From: Thiohalocapsa sp. ML1
GTDB taxonomy: Bacteria > Pseudomonadota > Gammaproteobacteria > Chromatiales > Chromatiaceae
Assembly (NCBI RefSeq): GCF_001469165.1
Contig: NZ_JABX01000045.1
Location: 1-48,408 of the forward strand
Direction: 5' to 3'
Length of the DNA: 48,408 bases
Part shown: positions 9,300 through 17,135 of the stretch, in pieces
How the letters are laid out: each line of letters opens with the position of its first letter
How positions within the stretch are numbered: position 1 is the first letter of the stretch
The notes under the pieces: model-generated
Seen by the model: only the letters and a program-made list of their open reading frames with translations
Databases searched by the model: none
Told to the model about the DNA's origin: nothing
Translations under genes and position numbers: made by a program

Positions 9300-9373
9300 G
9301 GGCCTCTGTAAACCGACAGAGCAGAACTGTCCGAGTTCCTTCACGGCTACTTGCTCCAGCGAGCTCCATTGCT

Positions 9374-9427
9374 ATCGAAATCGCTATCGAAGTCGAAATC
9401 GAAGTCGAAATCGAAGTCGAAATCGAC
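9374..9427 (+). repeat. Hexamer array of ATCGAA/GTCGAA
   Basis: Nine consecutive six-base units, alternating ATCGAA and GTCGAA with one ATCGCT and a final ATCGAC. Any reading frame through it gives an alternating IE/VE or SK/SR dipeptide. There is no ribosome-binding site or coding continuation, so it is treated as an intergenic microsatellite. Confidence 0.85.
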
Positions 9428-9474
9428 CCGAGTCGCCCGTTGTCTGGCGTGTTGGCTGGAGCGTTCTCGGGAGT

Positions 9475-9523
9475 GTTGACCTCCAGGTCAACACACCAGC
9501 CGAGCCGACCTGGAGGTCGGCTC
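9475..9523. repeat. Pair of short palindromes with complementary cores
   Basis: Two inverted repeats stand side by side: GTTGACC-TCCA-GGTCAAC at 9475-9492 and GAGCCGACC-TGGA-GGTCGGCTC (9-bp stem) at 9502-9523. The loops TCCA and TGGA are reverse complements of each other and both palindromes share the core GACC/GGTC, so they could also pair with one another. Confidence 0.75.
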
Positions 9524-9610
9524 TCCGGCCCGCTCCGGCCCGCTCCGGCCCGCTCCGGCCCGCTCCGGCCCGCTCCGGCCCGCTCCGGCCCGGCCCGGTC
9601 CGGCCCGGTC
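9521..9610. repeat. Decamer tandem array CGCTCCGGCC
   Basis: Six exact copies of CGCTCCGGCC (9531-9590), one degenerate copy before them and two CGGCCCGGTC units after. No gene crosses it with a credible start. Confidence 0.9.
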
Positions 9611-9735
9611 CCGACACCGGCCTGGCAACTGCTTCGCTGCCGAGCTCCGACACCGGGCGAAGCCGTCGCGCCGCGTGCGAAAGTGGCAACCAGGCCCCAT
9701 CTTGGCGGCCACTGCAACGACGGGACGACAGCCTG

Positions 9736-10020
9736 ATGCCTGCCTCCGAGAACCTGATGACCGACCTGCGGGGCCACGTTGGCCGCCGCGTGATCCTGGC
9801 CGGGCGCCCCTGGCGCATCGTCGACGTGCTGGTGGCGGACGGCCGGCTGGTGCTGGAAAGCCAGGACGCGGAACCGCCGATCCAGCCGGATCAGTACGGC
9901 AACGCCGCGGGCCGGGGGCAGGAGCACCTGGAGCTCGCCCTGCTGACGACCGAGGGCGAGCCCACCGAGGACGCGACCCGCCTGCTCGCGGCATTGAACG
10001 CCGCCGCAGCTTCAAGCTGA
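9736..10020 (+). CDS. Small hypothetical protein convergent with kdsB
   Basis: 94 residues if started at 9736, or 87 from the ATG at 9757 (MTDLRGHVGRRVIL). Neither start has a strong ribosome-binding site. The body (RRVILAGRPWRIVDVLVADGRLVLES) looks like a compact beta-rich domain, and the tail is helical and acidic. No family is recognised. It ends two bases before the kdsB stop on the opposite strand. A much longer open frame upstream runs through the decamer and hexamer arrays and is not credible. Confidence 0.55.
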   Translation: MPASENLMTDLRGHVGRRVILAGRPWRIVDVLVADGRLVLESQDAEPPIQPDQYGNAAGRGQEHLELALLTTEGEPTEDATRLLAALNAAAASS

Positions 10021-10022
10021 CG

Positions 10023-10790
10023 TCAAATGCTCGCGAGCCGGCTCAGCACGGCCCGCACATCGTCGGCCGTGTCGACGCCGGGTCCCGGCTCGACGTCGGC
10101 GATGGCGACGTGAATCCGCTCCCCGTGCCAGAGCGCGCGCAGTTGCTCCAGCGACTCCGCAACCTCCAGCGGGGCCGGCGGCCAGGCCACGAAGCGTGCG
10201 AGGAAGCCCACGCGATAGGCGTAGAGCCCGATGTGCCGCAGAAAGTGCGTGCCCTGCGGCAGGCGTGCGCGCCCGCGCAGGAACTCATCCCGATGCCAAG
10301 GGATCGGCGCGCGCGAGAAGTACAGCGCGCTGCCTGCGGCATCCGTGACCACCTTGACGACGTGCGGGTCGAACAGCGCCGCGGCCTCCGTGATGGGCGC
10401 GGCCAGGGTCGCCATCGGCGCCCCGTCGGCCCCCATCAGCGCTGCGGCCACCTGGTCGATGAGCGCGGGCGGCATCAAGGGCTCGTCGCCCTGCAGGTTG
10501 ACGACGATGTCATCCGGCGCCCAGCCGCGTGCCGCCGCCAGCTCGGCGACGCGGTCGGTGCCGCTCTGCAGATGGGCGCCCGTCAGTGCCGCGTCGGCGC
10601 CGATGGCTCGGCAGTGATCGACCACGCGCTGGTCGTCCGTGGCGACGACGACCTCCGCCGCCGCGCTGGCGCCGGCCTGCTCCCAGACCCGCGCGATGAG
10701 GGTCTTGCCGCCGATGTCCACGAGCGGCTTGCCAGGCAGGCGACTGGCACCGTAGCGCGCGGGGATGACGATGCGAAAGCTCTCCGGCAT
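10023..10790 (-). CDS. kdsB: 3-deoxy-manno-octulosonate cytidylyltransferase
   Basis: Activates Kdo with CTP to CMP-Kdo in the cytoplasm for transfer to lipid A. The 255-residue product (E. coli KdsB is 248) has the nucleotide-binding start FRIVIPARYGASRLPGKPL, VVVATDDQRV, the QSGTDRVAE and NLQGDEPL motifs, and HIGLYAYR near the end. The start at 10790 gives the family N-terminus (MPESFRIVIPAR), with GGAG nine bases ahead. An upstream in-frame extension has no homology. It lies 152 bases downstream of lpxK on the same strand; the small Trm112-like gene (ycaR) that sits between them in E. coli is not present in that gap. Confidence 0.96.
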   Translation of the reverse strand: MPESFRIVIPARYGASRLPGKPLVDIGGKTLIARVWEQAGASAAAEVVVATDDQRVVDHCRAIGADAALTGAHLQSGTDRVAELAAARGWAPDDIVVNLQGDEPLMPPALIDQVAAALMGADGAPMATLAAPITEAAALFDPHVVKVVTDAAGSALYFSRAPIPWHRDEFLRGRARLPQGTHFLRHIGLYAYRVGFLARFVAWPPAPLEVAESLEQLRALWHGERIHVAIADVEPGPGVDTADDVRAVLSRLASI

Positions 10791-10942
10791 GCTCTTGCAC
10801 TCCGATGGTTGAGGCAGGCGCCGGCGGGCGGCGCCCGCTGGGGCCTTGCTTGCCGCGCCGTCAGGCTGCGGCGTTCGGCGATGAAAGCCAGTAATCGCCC
10901 ATGCTGCCAGGTCGGCACGGGACAAGGCACCCGAGCGTCGCC

Positions 10943-12004
10943 TCAGGCAGGCCCCGCGGGACGCCCGGGTGCCGGTCCCTGACCAAGCACGCCGCGCCGG
11001 GCGAGCAGCGCATCAAGCGCGTCGATAAAGGCCACGTCGGGCACCGCACGCACCGGCACCAGCCAGTGCTCCGCGCCCGGCCCGAGCCGCCGGCACTTGA
11101 CCGCGTCCTTCTCGGTCATCAGCACCGGGCCGCTGCCCCAGCTTGCCATGTCCGCCGCCGTGAAGCGGTGATGGTCTGGATAGGGCCTGGCATCAACGCC
11201 GATGCCGTGCTGCTCCAGCATGCCAAAGAACCGCGCCGGGTTGCCGATGCCGGCCACGGCGGTGACGCGCCGGCCCGCGAGCCCGGCCAGCGGCAAGGTA
11301 CGGTCCGGCTCCGCCAGGCTCACCGCCGCACCCGGCACCAATGCCATGCCGAGCAGGCCGGGCCGGCCGCCGGTGGCGATGCAGAGGTCTGCCCGCGCCG
11401 CGCGCCGCTCGGGCTCGCGCAGCGGCCCCGCCGGCAGACAGCGGCCGTTGCCGTGCCCGCGCGCGCCGTCCTGCACCAGGATCTCGCAGCAGCGCCGCAG
11501 CCGGTAGTGCTGGAGTCCATCATCGGTGACCACGACGTCGCAGCCGTGCTCGCGGATCAGTGCCCGGGCAACGGCGACGCGGTCCGCGCCCACCGCCACC
11601 GGCACGTTGCCGTCCGCCGCGAGCAGCACGGGCTCGTCGCCGAACAGCGCCGGGTCGCCGTCCGGCGGCACCAGTCGCACGGTTGGGCGCACGGTTGGAC
11701 GCACGGCCGGAGCCCGCTCGCCGCTGCCGCGGTAGCCCCGCGCCGCGATGCCGGGCCGCAGGCCGCGCTCGCGGAGACGTGCCCCCAGCCAGCGCACCAG
11801 CGGCGTCTTGCCCGTGCCGCCGACGGTGAGGTTGCCGACCACGAGCACCGGCGCGCCCACCGCGAAGCTCTCGAGCCAGCCACGCCGATACAGCGCCGCC
11901 CGCAGCGCCGCAATCCCGCAGTAGGCCCAGCCAAGCGGCGCCAGCGCGGCAGAGGCGAGTCGTGCCGCGGGCGCATCGCCATACCAGACGTCCTGCGGGG
12001 TCAC
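10943..12004 (-). CDS. lpxK: Tetraacyldisaccharide 4'-kinase
   Basis: Phosphorylates the 4' position of the lipid A disaccharide at the inner face of the inner membrane. 353 residues, slightly longer than usual (about 330). An N-terminal hydrophobic helix (LASAALAPLGWAYCGIAAL) anchors it; the P-loop is VVGNLTVGGTGKTP near residues 55-68; VVTDDGLQH and the late TEKDAVK motif are also present. A local in-frame duplication gives RPTVRPTVR near residue 105. The start ATG overlaps the msbA stop by four bases (ATGA), so the two are translationally coupled. Confidence 0.96.
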   Translation of the reverse strand: MTPQDVWYGDAPAARLASAALAPLGWAYCGIAALRAALYRRGWLESFAVGAPVLVVGNLTVGGTGKTPLVRWLGARLRERGLRPGIAARGYRGSGERAPAVRPTVRPTVRLVPPDGDPALFGDEPVLLAADGNVPVAVGADRVAVARALIREHGCDVVVTDDGLQHYRLRRCCEILVQDGARGHGNGRCLPAGPLREPERRAARADLCIATGGRPGLLGMALVPGAAVSLAEPDRTLPLAGLAGRRVTAVAGIGNPARFFGMLEQHGIGVDARPYPDHHRFTAADMASWGSGPVLMTEKDAVKCRRLGPGAEHWLVPVRAVPDVAFIDALDALLARRGVLGQGPAPGRPAGPA

Positions 12005-13812
12005 GCGCCCGCGCCGGCGCTAGCCGCGCCGTCGCGCGCCGGCTCCGGCAGCGGCACCACGAGCTGCGCACGCTGCAGCCGCGCATAGGTGCCGCCGGCC
12101 GCGAGCAGCTCCCGATGGCTGCCCTGCTCGATGATGCGCCCCTGCTCCAACACCACGACGCGGTCCACGTGCTCGATGGTGGAGAGCCGGTGGGCGATGA
12201 CCAGCGTGGTACGGTTTGCCATCAGCGCCGCGAGCGCCTGCTGGATGTGCCGCTCCGCCTCGGTGTCCAGCGCCGAGGTGGCCTCGTCCAAAATCAGGAT
12301 CGGCGCGTCCTTGAGCATGGCCCGCGCGATGGCGAGCCGCTGCCGCTGCCCGCCGGACAGGAGCACGCCGCGGTCCCCGACCAGCGTGTCGAAACCCTGC
12401 GGCAACGCGTTGATGAATTCGAGCGCATGGGCGGCCTCGGCGGCGCGCTCGATGTCGGCCCGCGACGCCGCGGCCGACGCGCCGTAGGCGATGTTGTCGG
12501 CGACGCTCGCGTTGAACAGCACGATGTCCTGCGTCACCAACGAGATCTGCGCGCGCAGGCTCGCCAGCGTCACCTCGCGATGGTCGATGCCGTCGATCAG
12601 GATCTGCCCCTCGGTCTGGTCGTAGAAGCGCGGCAGCAGGCTCACCAGGGTCGACTTGCCGCTGCCGGAGCGCCCCACCAGCGCCACGCTCTCGCCGGCG
12701 CACACGTGCAGATCCAGCGCGTGCAGCACCGCCCCCTTGGCCGGGTCATACACGTGCGTGACGCCGCAGAGCTCGATCTCGCCCTGCACGCGCGTCAGCG
12801 TCTGCTTGCCGGTGTCCTGCTCGGTCTCGCTGTCGAGCAGCTCGAACAGGCTGTCGGCGGCGACGATGCCACGCTGGAGCTCGGAATTCACGGCCGTGAG
12901 CCGCTTCACCGGCGGCAGCATCAGGCCCATGGCGACGACGAAGGACATGAAGGTGCCCACCGTGATGTCCTCGCGCAGCCCTTGCAGCGTAGACAGATAC
13001 ACGATGACACCGATGGCGACGGCGGACAGCAACTGCACCACCGGCACGCTGACGGACTCCACGGCGATGATCTTCATCTGCAGCGAGCGCGTCTTCTCGT
13101 TGATGGCCGAGAAGGTGTCGGACTCGCGGCGCTCGCCGCCAAAGGCCTTCACGACCCGGTGCCCGTCGATGACCTCCTGTGCCACATGCGTCAGCGAGCC
13201 GACGCGGTCCTGGATGCGCGCGCCGTAGCGGCGGAAGCGGCGCGTTGCGTACTTCATCGAGAAGGCCATCACCGGGCCGATGAGCAGGAAGATCGCCGAC
13301 AGCGCCGCGTCTAGATAGAGCATGTACGCGAGCAGCGCCAGCGCCGTGAAGCCGTCGCGCACCAGGGTCGTGATGGCCGAGGTCGCGGCGGTCGCGACGT
13401 TCTCGACGTTGTAGGTGAGCTTGGCCAGGAGCTGGCCGGTGCCGTGGGTGTCGTAGTAGCGCGTCGGCGCGCGCAGCAGGTGGTCGAACATCTGCTGGCG
13501 CAGGTCCGCCACCACGCGCCGCCCCACCCACTTGAGGCAGTAGTTGTTCACAAAGCCAGCGATGCCGCGCACCACGAACACGGCCACGAGCAGGATCGGC
13601 ATCAGCCGCACTATGTTCGGATCGCGCTCGACGAAGCTGCCGTCCAAGAGCGGCTTGATCATGGCCGCGAACACGGGCTCGGTGGATGCGAACACGAGCA
13701 TGCCGCCGATGGACAGCGCAAACATGCGCCAGTAGGGCTTCACGTAGCCGAGGAGTCGGGCGTAGACCTCGCGCCCGCTGTCCTGCACGTTCACTCGCGC
13801 GGGCGCGGTCAC
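12001..13812 (-). CDS. msbA: Lipid A export ABC transporter MsbA
   Basis: 603-residue half-transporter that flips lipid A-core across the inner membrane. The N-terminal part holds six membrane helices; the C-terminal ATPase has Walker A GRSGSGKST, Q-loop LVTQDIVLFN, signature LSGGQRQR, Walker B ILILDEATSALD and the H-loop AHRLST. Sequence, length and neighbours (lpxK downstream with a four-base overlap, exbD upstream with a four-base overlap) support MsbA over other exporters. Confidence 0.96.
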   Translation of the reverse strand: MTAPARVNVQDSGREVYARLLGYVKPYWRMFALSIGGMLVFASTEPVFAAMIKPLLDGSFVERDPNIVRLMPILLVAVFVVRGIAGFVNNYCLKWVGRRVVADLRQQMFDHLLRAPTRYYDTHGTGQLLAKLTYNVENVATAATSAITTLVRDGFTALALLAYMLYLDAALSAIFLLIGPVMAFSMKYATRRFRRYGARIQDRVGSLTHVAQEVIDGHRVVKAFGGERRESDTFSAINEKTRSLQMKIIAVESVSVPVVQLLSAVAIGVIVYLSTLQGLREDITVGTFMSFVVAMGLMLPPVKRLTAVNSELQRGIVAADSLFELLDSETEQDTGKQTLTRVQGEIELCGVTHVYDPAKGAVLHALDLHVCAGESVALVGRSGSGKSTLVSLLPRFYDQTEGQILIDGIDHREVTLASLRAQISLVTQDIVLFNASVADNIAYGASAAASRADIERAAEAAHALEFINALPQGFDTLVGDRGVLLSGGQRQRLAIARAMLKDAPILILDEATSALDTEAERHIQQALAALMANRTTLVIAHRLSTIEHVDRVVVLEQGRIIEQGSHRELLAAGGTYARLQRAQLVVPLPEPARDGAASAGAGA

Positions 13813-14234
13813 GGCGCCTCGTCCATGCGGCTCGCGGCGAAGGCCACACGGCTCAGGCCGAGCTGCCCGAGCGCATCCAGCGCCGTCATCACGGCCTGGT
13901 GCGGCGTCTTCGCATCCGCCTTGATCAGCACCGGAAGCTCGCGGTCGGTGTCTGTGACCTCGCGCAGGGCGCGCATCAGCGTGCCGGCGTCGGTGCCGAG
14001 CACCTGCCCATCGTTCACGTAGAAGCGACCGGACAGGTCGATGACAATGGTCAGGAGCTCAAGCTCCGCGGCCCCGGCCGGCTCGCCGTCCGCCTGCGGC
14101 AGCTCCAGCCGCAGCCTGGCGTCGTCGTTGAAGGTCGTGGACACCATGAAGAAGATGAGCAGCAGGAACACGACGTCGATGAGCGGCGTCAGGTTGATGT
14201 CCGGGTCATCGCGCCGCCGCGGCCGCAGGTTCAC
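13809..14234 (-). CDS. exbD: ExbD/TolR family proton channel subunit
   Basis: 141-residue inner-membrane protein with one N-terminal transmembrane helix containing the functional aspartate (INLTPLIDVVFLLLIFFMV) and a periplasmic domain. With ExbB it couples the proton gradient to an outer-membrane process. Overlaps both msbA and exbB by four bases. The genes beside msbA-lpxK in many gammaproteobacteria are annotated exbB/exbD; their real partner (TonB or an LPS-related machine) is not shown by the sequence. Confidence 0.92.
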   Translation of the reverse strand: MNLRPRRRDDPDINLTPLIDVVFLLLIFFMVSTTFNDDARLRLELPQADGEPAGAAELELLTIVIDLSGRFYVNDGQVLGTDAGTLMRALREVTDTDRELPVLIKADAKTPHQAVMTALDALGQLGLSRVAFAASRMDEAP

Positions 14235-14866
14235 GCAACGCTCCCGTCGGTGCTCGCGGCCTCGCGCTCGCCCTGCATCACCTCGATGAGGCGCAGCGCC
14301 TGCTCCTCCATGGCGATGACGATCTTGTCCACGCGATTGTTGAAATAGCGGTAGAACATCAGCGCCGGAATCGCCACGGACAGCCCCGCCGCGGTGGTGA
14401 TCAGCGCCTGGGAGATGCCGCCAGCGAGCACGCCGGGGTTGCCGACGCCGGCCTCCATGATGACGCCGAAGACCTCGATCATGCCGAGCACCGTGCCGAG
14501 CAGCCCGAGCAGCGGCGTCACGGCAGCAATCGTCCCGAGCGCGTTGAGGTAGCGCTCCAGGTCCGCCACCACCTGGCGCCCGGTGTCCTGGATGGACTCC
14601 TTCATCACCTCCCGCGAATGGAAGCGATTGACCAGCCCGGCCGCGAGCATGCGCCCCAGCGCCGAGCCCTCGCGAATCTCGGCGATGCGGTCATCGTTGA
14701 GCAGCCGCCGACGATCCATCTGCCAGATGCGGCTCACGAGGTCGTCCGGCATGATCACGGAACGGCGCAGCGCCCAGAGCCGCTCGATGACGATCGCCAG
14801 CGCGGCGATGGAGCAGAGCAGAATGGGCAGCATCAGCCAACCACCCGCCTGGAACAGCTCGAACAC
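14231..14866 (-). CDS. exbB: ExbB/TolQ/MotA family proton channel subunit
   Basis: 211 residues with three transmembrane segments: one at the N-terminus (GGWLMLPILLCSIAALAIVIERL) and two in the conserved C-terminal domain (TIAAVTPLLGLLGTVLGMIEVF and ALITTAAGLSVAIPALMFY). The start is GTG at 14866 with GGAG 11 bases ahead. First gene of the exbB-exbD-msbA-lpxK series, all overlapping by four bases. The intergenic region upstream is repeat-rich, and I could not pick a promoter with confidence. Confidence 0.93.
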   Translation of the reverse strand: MFELFQAGGWLMLPILLCSIAALAIVIERLWALRRSVIMPDDLVSRIWQMDRRRLLNDDRIAEIREGSALGRMLAAGLVNRFHSREVMKESIQDTGRQVVADLERYLNALGTIAAVTPLLGLLGTVLGMIEVFGVIMEAGVGNPGVLAGGISQALITTAAGLSVAIPALMFYRYFNNRVDKIVIAMEEQALRLIEVMQGEREAASTDGSVA

Positions 14867-15031
14867 GTTGGGCTTTACTCCGTAGTTCCTCGGCGTTGGG
14901 CTTCGCGCAAGCGGCGACGTCGCCCCGCCCCAAAGCCGCGCATCATACCAGCTCGCCCGTGACGGCCCGCAGCCGCGCGAGTCCGACCCTCGGCACGCGG
15001 TGCCCGCCCCGATCGGCCGCGCACCTGACGC

Positions 15032-15160
15032 CTAGCGAGGCAGAGCCTCAGACCAACCAGGGCACGGAGCGTCGTCTTGCGCCGCCCGCTCGTTGGCGCA
15101 AGCGCAAAGGGCCAAGGGCCGAGGAGGTCTGCCTTGGCCCTTAGCCCTCGGCCCTTTGAG
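15032..15160 (-). repeat. Dispersed repeat A, copy 2 (inverted)
   Basis: Reverse-complement copy of the element at 7360-7495: CTAGCGAGGCAGAGCCTCAGACC (split here as CTAGCGAGGCAGAGCC and TCAGACC) then GCCCGCTCGTTGGCGC, then a CAAAGGGCC...GGCCCTTTG inverted-repeat core at 15108-15158. The core can form a long GC-rich stem. Confidence 0.75.
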
Positions 15161-15313
15161 GCCGGAGACAGTAGCGAGCGGATCAACGGCTCGTAGCTTT
15201 GCGGATGGACAGGCAAAGTTCGGGGTCGGATCACCGCAAGCTGCTGATGGACCGCGACAAGTGGTCTCCAACTGAGGTATGCCCAACAAGCGGGCTCGAC
15301 ACCGCGCCGGCAC

Positions 15314-15524
15314 GGACTGGGAGCGCCGGCTTTCAGCCGGCTTCGCGTGCCGGGGGCTCGATGCCCCCGGCGCGCGATCTGCGGCGCGGGAGCCGGGCGG
15401 TTGCCCATGCCGCGTCGCGGGGCGGGCGACTGCGCGTGTGCCATCTTAATCAGCTCAGACGCCGCCGACGCGGCATCGAGCCGCGTCGGCGGCGAGCCGG
15501 CTGGAAAGCCGGCGATCCCAGTCC
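15314..15524. mobile_element. MITE-like element with near-perfect terminal inverted repeats (repeat B)
   Basis: 211-bp non-coding element. The left end (15314-15341) and right end (15496-15524) are inverted copies, starting GGACTGGGA, differing by one base and one single-base indel. Inside are two perfect hairpins: 9-bp arms 15349-15357/15363-15371 with loop TCGAT, and 14-bp arms 15461-15474/15480-15493 with loop ATCGA. Each terminal repeat is itself a small GCCGGC hairpin. The same element occurs as a tandem array at 47927-48408. It has no coding capacity, so any mobility would depend on a transposase elsewhere. Clear target-site duplications were not seen. Confidence 0.7.
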
Positions 15525-15530
15525 GCCGCT

Positions 15531-15747
15531 TCATCTGCGGGGGTCGCGCACCGCCATGAGAGCAAGGCGCGGGTTGCGTTCCCGCGTGCGTCGAATGGCC
15601 AGCGTTATCTGGTGGAAAAGCGTAAGGCAATCGCCTCTGGCGTGGTCGTCGGGCAGCCAGTCCTTGCTCAGCACCTCCTCGAAGCGCGAACGGGCAGTAC
15701 GCCGGGAACCGCTCGATGCGCAGCTCCGTCTGTGCCAACCGGCTCAA
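15531..15747 (-). pseudogene. Frameshifted remnant of an unidentified small gene
   Basis: Two minus-strand frames look coding but are out of phase. The first reads TELRIERFPAYCPF, the second RFEEVLSKDWLPDDHARG then DCLTLFHQITLAIRRTRERN and ends RLALMAVRDPRR before TGA at 15531. Joining them with a one-base correction near 15680 gives a coherent protein of about 65-70 residues. The amino-acid composition is that of a real soluble protein rather than a shadow frame. The family is not recognised. The MITE-like element lies directly at its 3' end and a 13-bp tandem repeat at its 5' end, so it is probably a decayed fragment. Confidence 0.4.
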
Positions 15748-15787
15748 ACAATCGGCTCAATCAACCGGCTCAATCAACCGGCTCAAT
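15736..15787. repeat. Four-copy 13-bp tandem repeat
   Basis: Four units of CAACCGGCTCAAT (the first two with single-base changes). The last unit contains the toxin stop codon (15783-15785). Confidence 0.85.
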
Positions 15788-16085
15788 AGTGATAACGCGC
15801 CTGAAGAAAGTCGATGCGGTCCGCGGCGACCCGATAGACGAACCGGTGCTCCTGCGTCAGGCGACGCGACCAGCAACCCGGGCCGAGATACTTGAGCGGC
15901 TCGGGCTTGCCGATGCCCCGAAACGGATCGCGCAGGGCGGCATCCACAAGATCAAGCACCCGCAGCGCGGTCTTGCGGTTCGTTTCCACCCAGAAACGCA
16001 GATCCTCGACGAATTCCCGCTGGAGGACCGCAGAGCGCTCGCTGTCCGCCGGGCCAACCGGATGCTCAGTCCGCCGCTTGACCAA
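15783..16085 (-). CDS. yoeB: YoeB/Txe-type mRNA interferase toxin
   Basis: About 100 residues. The C-terminal two thirds match the YoeB fold well: FVEDLRFWVETNRKTALRVL, GIGKPEPLKYLG, WSRRLTQEHRFVYRV and the terminal RIDFLQARYHY, with the His and Tyr that end active YoeB toxins. It would cut mRNA at the ribosome when freed from its antitoxin. In-frame start choices are poor: TTG at 16085 is the only reasonable one near the antitoxin stop and would overlap the antitoxin gene by 20 bases. It has the antitoxin gene upstream, as usual for yefM-yoeB. Confidence 0.85.
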   Translation of the reverse strand: MVKRRTEHPVGPADSERSAVLQREFVEDLRFWVETNRKTALRVLDLVDAALRDPFRGIGKPEPLKYLGPGCWSRRLTQEHRFVYRVAADRIDFLQARYHY

Positions 16086-16356
16086 GACCCAGGCGCTCGC
16101 GCAGCTCGGCGGGAGACGATGGGGCGCCGCCGCCGGCCTCTGCCCGAGCGAGTGCCGCGAGCAGCCTTTCCGCATTGCGCGGGGAGCGCAGCAGGTGCGC
16201 TGTCTCCATGAGACCGGCCAGCTCATCGGCAGCAATCAGGACCACATCCGCCGCATTGCGGCGGCGAATGATGACCGGCTCACGGGAAGCCGTGACCCGA
16301 TCGCACAGCGACGCAAAATTGGCACGAGCGGCGGAGTAAGTTGTGGTTTCGGACAT
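16066..16356 (-). CDS. yefM: YefM/Phd-family antitoxin
   Basis: 96 residues starting MSETTTYSAARANFASLCD, the typical Phd/YefM DNA-binding N-terminus, with PVIIRRRNAADVVLIAADE following; the C-terminal part is helical and disordered-like (SPAELRERLGLG), the toxin-neutralising arm. Two ATGs stand in tandem (16359 and 16356). It should bind the toxin and repress the operon through the palindrome just upstream. Confidence 0.88.
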   Translation of the reverse strand: MSETTTYSAARANFASLCDRVTASREPVIIRRRNAADVVLIAADELAGLMETAHLLRSPRNAERLLAALARAEAGGGAPSSPAELRERLGLGQAAD

Positions 16357-16370
16357 CATGACACCATCGC

Positions 16371-16399
16371 GAACTTGTACGCGCTGATGGTACAAGTTC
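16371..16399. promoter_or_regulatory. Palindromic operator of the yefM-yoeB operon
   Basis: Perfect 10-bp inverted repeat GAACTTGTAC (16371-16380) / GTACAAGTTC (16390-16399) with a nine-base spacer, 12 bases ahead of the antitoxin start. YefM-type antitoxins bind TGTACA-like palindromes, and GTAC/TTGTAC is present here. The match in type and position makes autoregulation likely. Confidence 0.75.
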
Positions 16400-16597
16400 A
16401 ACAACCCACTAGCCAGCGCCGTTCGCAAGGCCTGCTGCGCCTCCGCGTCGAGAGGACACCAACGTCCGGCACAGACAGCGCGGCCCGACGAACAGGGCGG
16501 CGCAAGCCTGGCCCGCCCCGCGCTCGCGCGGGGTGGGCAGCAGCACAGATGCCGGCGCGAAGCGGATGAGGCCCCGAGCCGACCGGCACGGTGCAGC

Positions 16598-16991
16598 TCA
16601 GCCGCGGCGCAGTCGCCGCGCGGCCAGGGCGCCGAGCAGCGCGGCGCCGATCAACAACAGCGTGCCGGGGATCGGGACCGACGCCAGGCCAGCGGGCGTC
16701 CAGTTGACGATGTTGGCCGTTTCGTTGCTGCCGCCGCCGACCGCGGCCAGCAGGTCCGCGTCGGCCAGGGTCTGCAGGTTCGCGACGACGTCGGCGTTGC
16801 CGACCGCCGTGGCCACCTGGCCATTGGGCGTGAACTGCACGAACCACATCAGGCTCTGCGTCTCTCCGGGGCCGAGGTCCAGGGTCCGGGCGTCCCCCGC
16901 AAGTTGCGAAGCGCCTGTCGCGCTATCCGTTGCCCGTGCTGCGCGTAGCGCGGCTGGCCGTGGCGACGAGTGCGTGGGGTCGGGGCATCGG
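16598..16991 (-). pseudogene. 3' fragment of a PEP-CTERM-type exported protein
   Basis: An open frame reads without stop from about 16991 to 16598 and ends with a sorting signal: VPIPGTLLLIGAALLGALAA then RRLRRG, i.e. a VPxPGT motif, a hydrophobic helix and an arginine cluster, as in PEP-CTERM/exosortase substrates. Before it come LDLGPGETQSLMWFVQF and a low-complexity linker. No signal peptide is present; the first ATG in frame (16849) lies well inside the domain. The 5' part appears lost next to the IS91-type remnant. A working signal-less product is unlikely. Confidence 0.6.
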
Positions 16992-17135
16992 CTACCCCTT
17001 GTTGCGTCTTGCCGTCACCCGTGGCTGCGTGAGCGTCAGCGCCGTGGTGGCATCGCGCTGGGGCTTGCGTAACCGATAGAGGACGCGTTCAGCGTCGAGC
17101 CGTTCCAGGCGCCCGAGCACTAACGGGGGCCGAGC
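16992..17135 (-). pseudogene. Remnant of an IS91-type (Y2) transposase
   Basis: A 47-codon frame reads ARPPLVLGRLERLDAERVLY then RLRKPQRDATTALTLT before stopping. This matches the late part of Y2/IS91-family transposases, where RPPLALxRLxRL...VxYRLxxPxxDGTT is followed by xLTPLELIxRLAALIPPPR. The catalytic region and the C-terminal end are absent. It overlaps the last codons of comEC, so the element's break-point lies at the comEC 3' end. Assignment is from memory of the family pattern, not from a search. Confidence 0.5.

Noticed and set aside
9268-9735. Upstream extension of the small gene at 9736 through the terminator and repeat arrays
   Set aside because: Reads through an intrinsic terminator and microsatellites; no initiation signal.
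14875-15747. 290-codon minus-strand frame through the repeat zone upstream of exbB
   Set aside because: Crosses two repeat elements and mixes frames of a remnant; not a gene.
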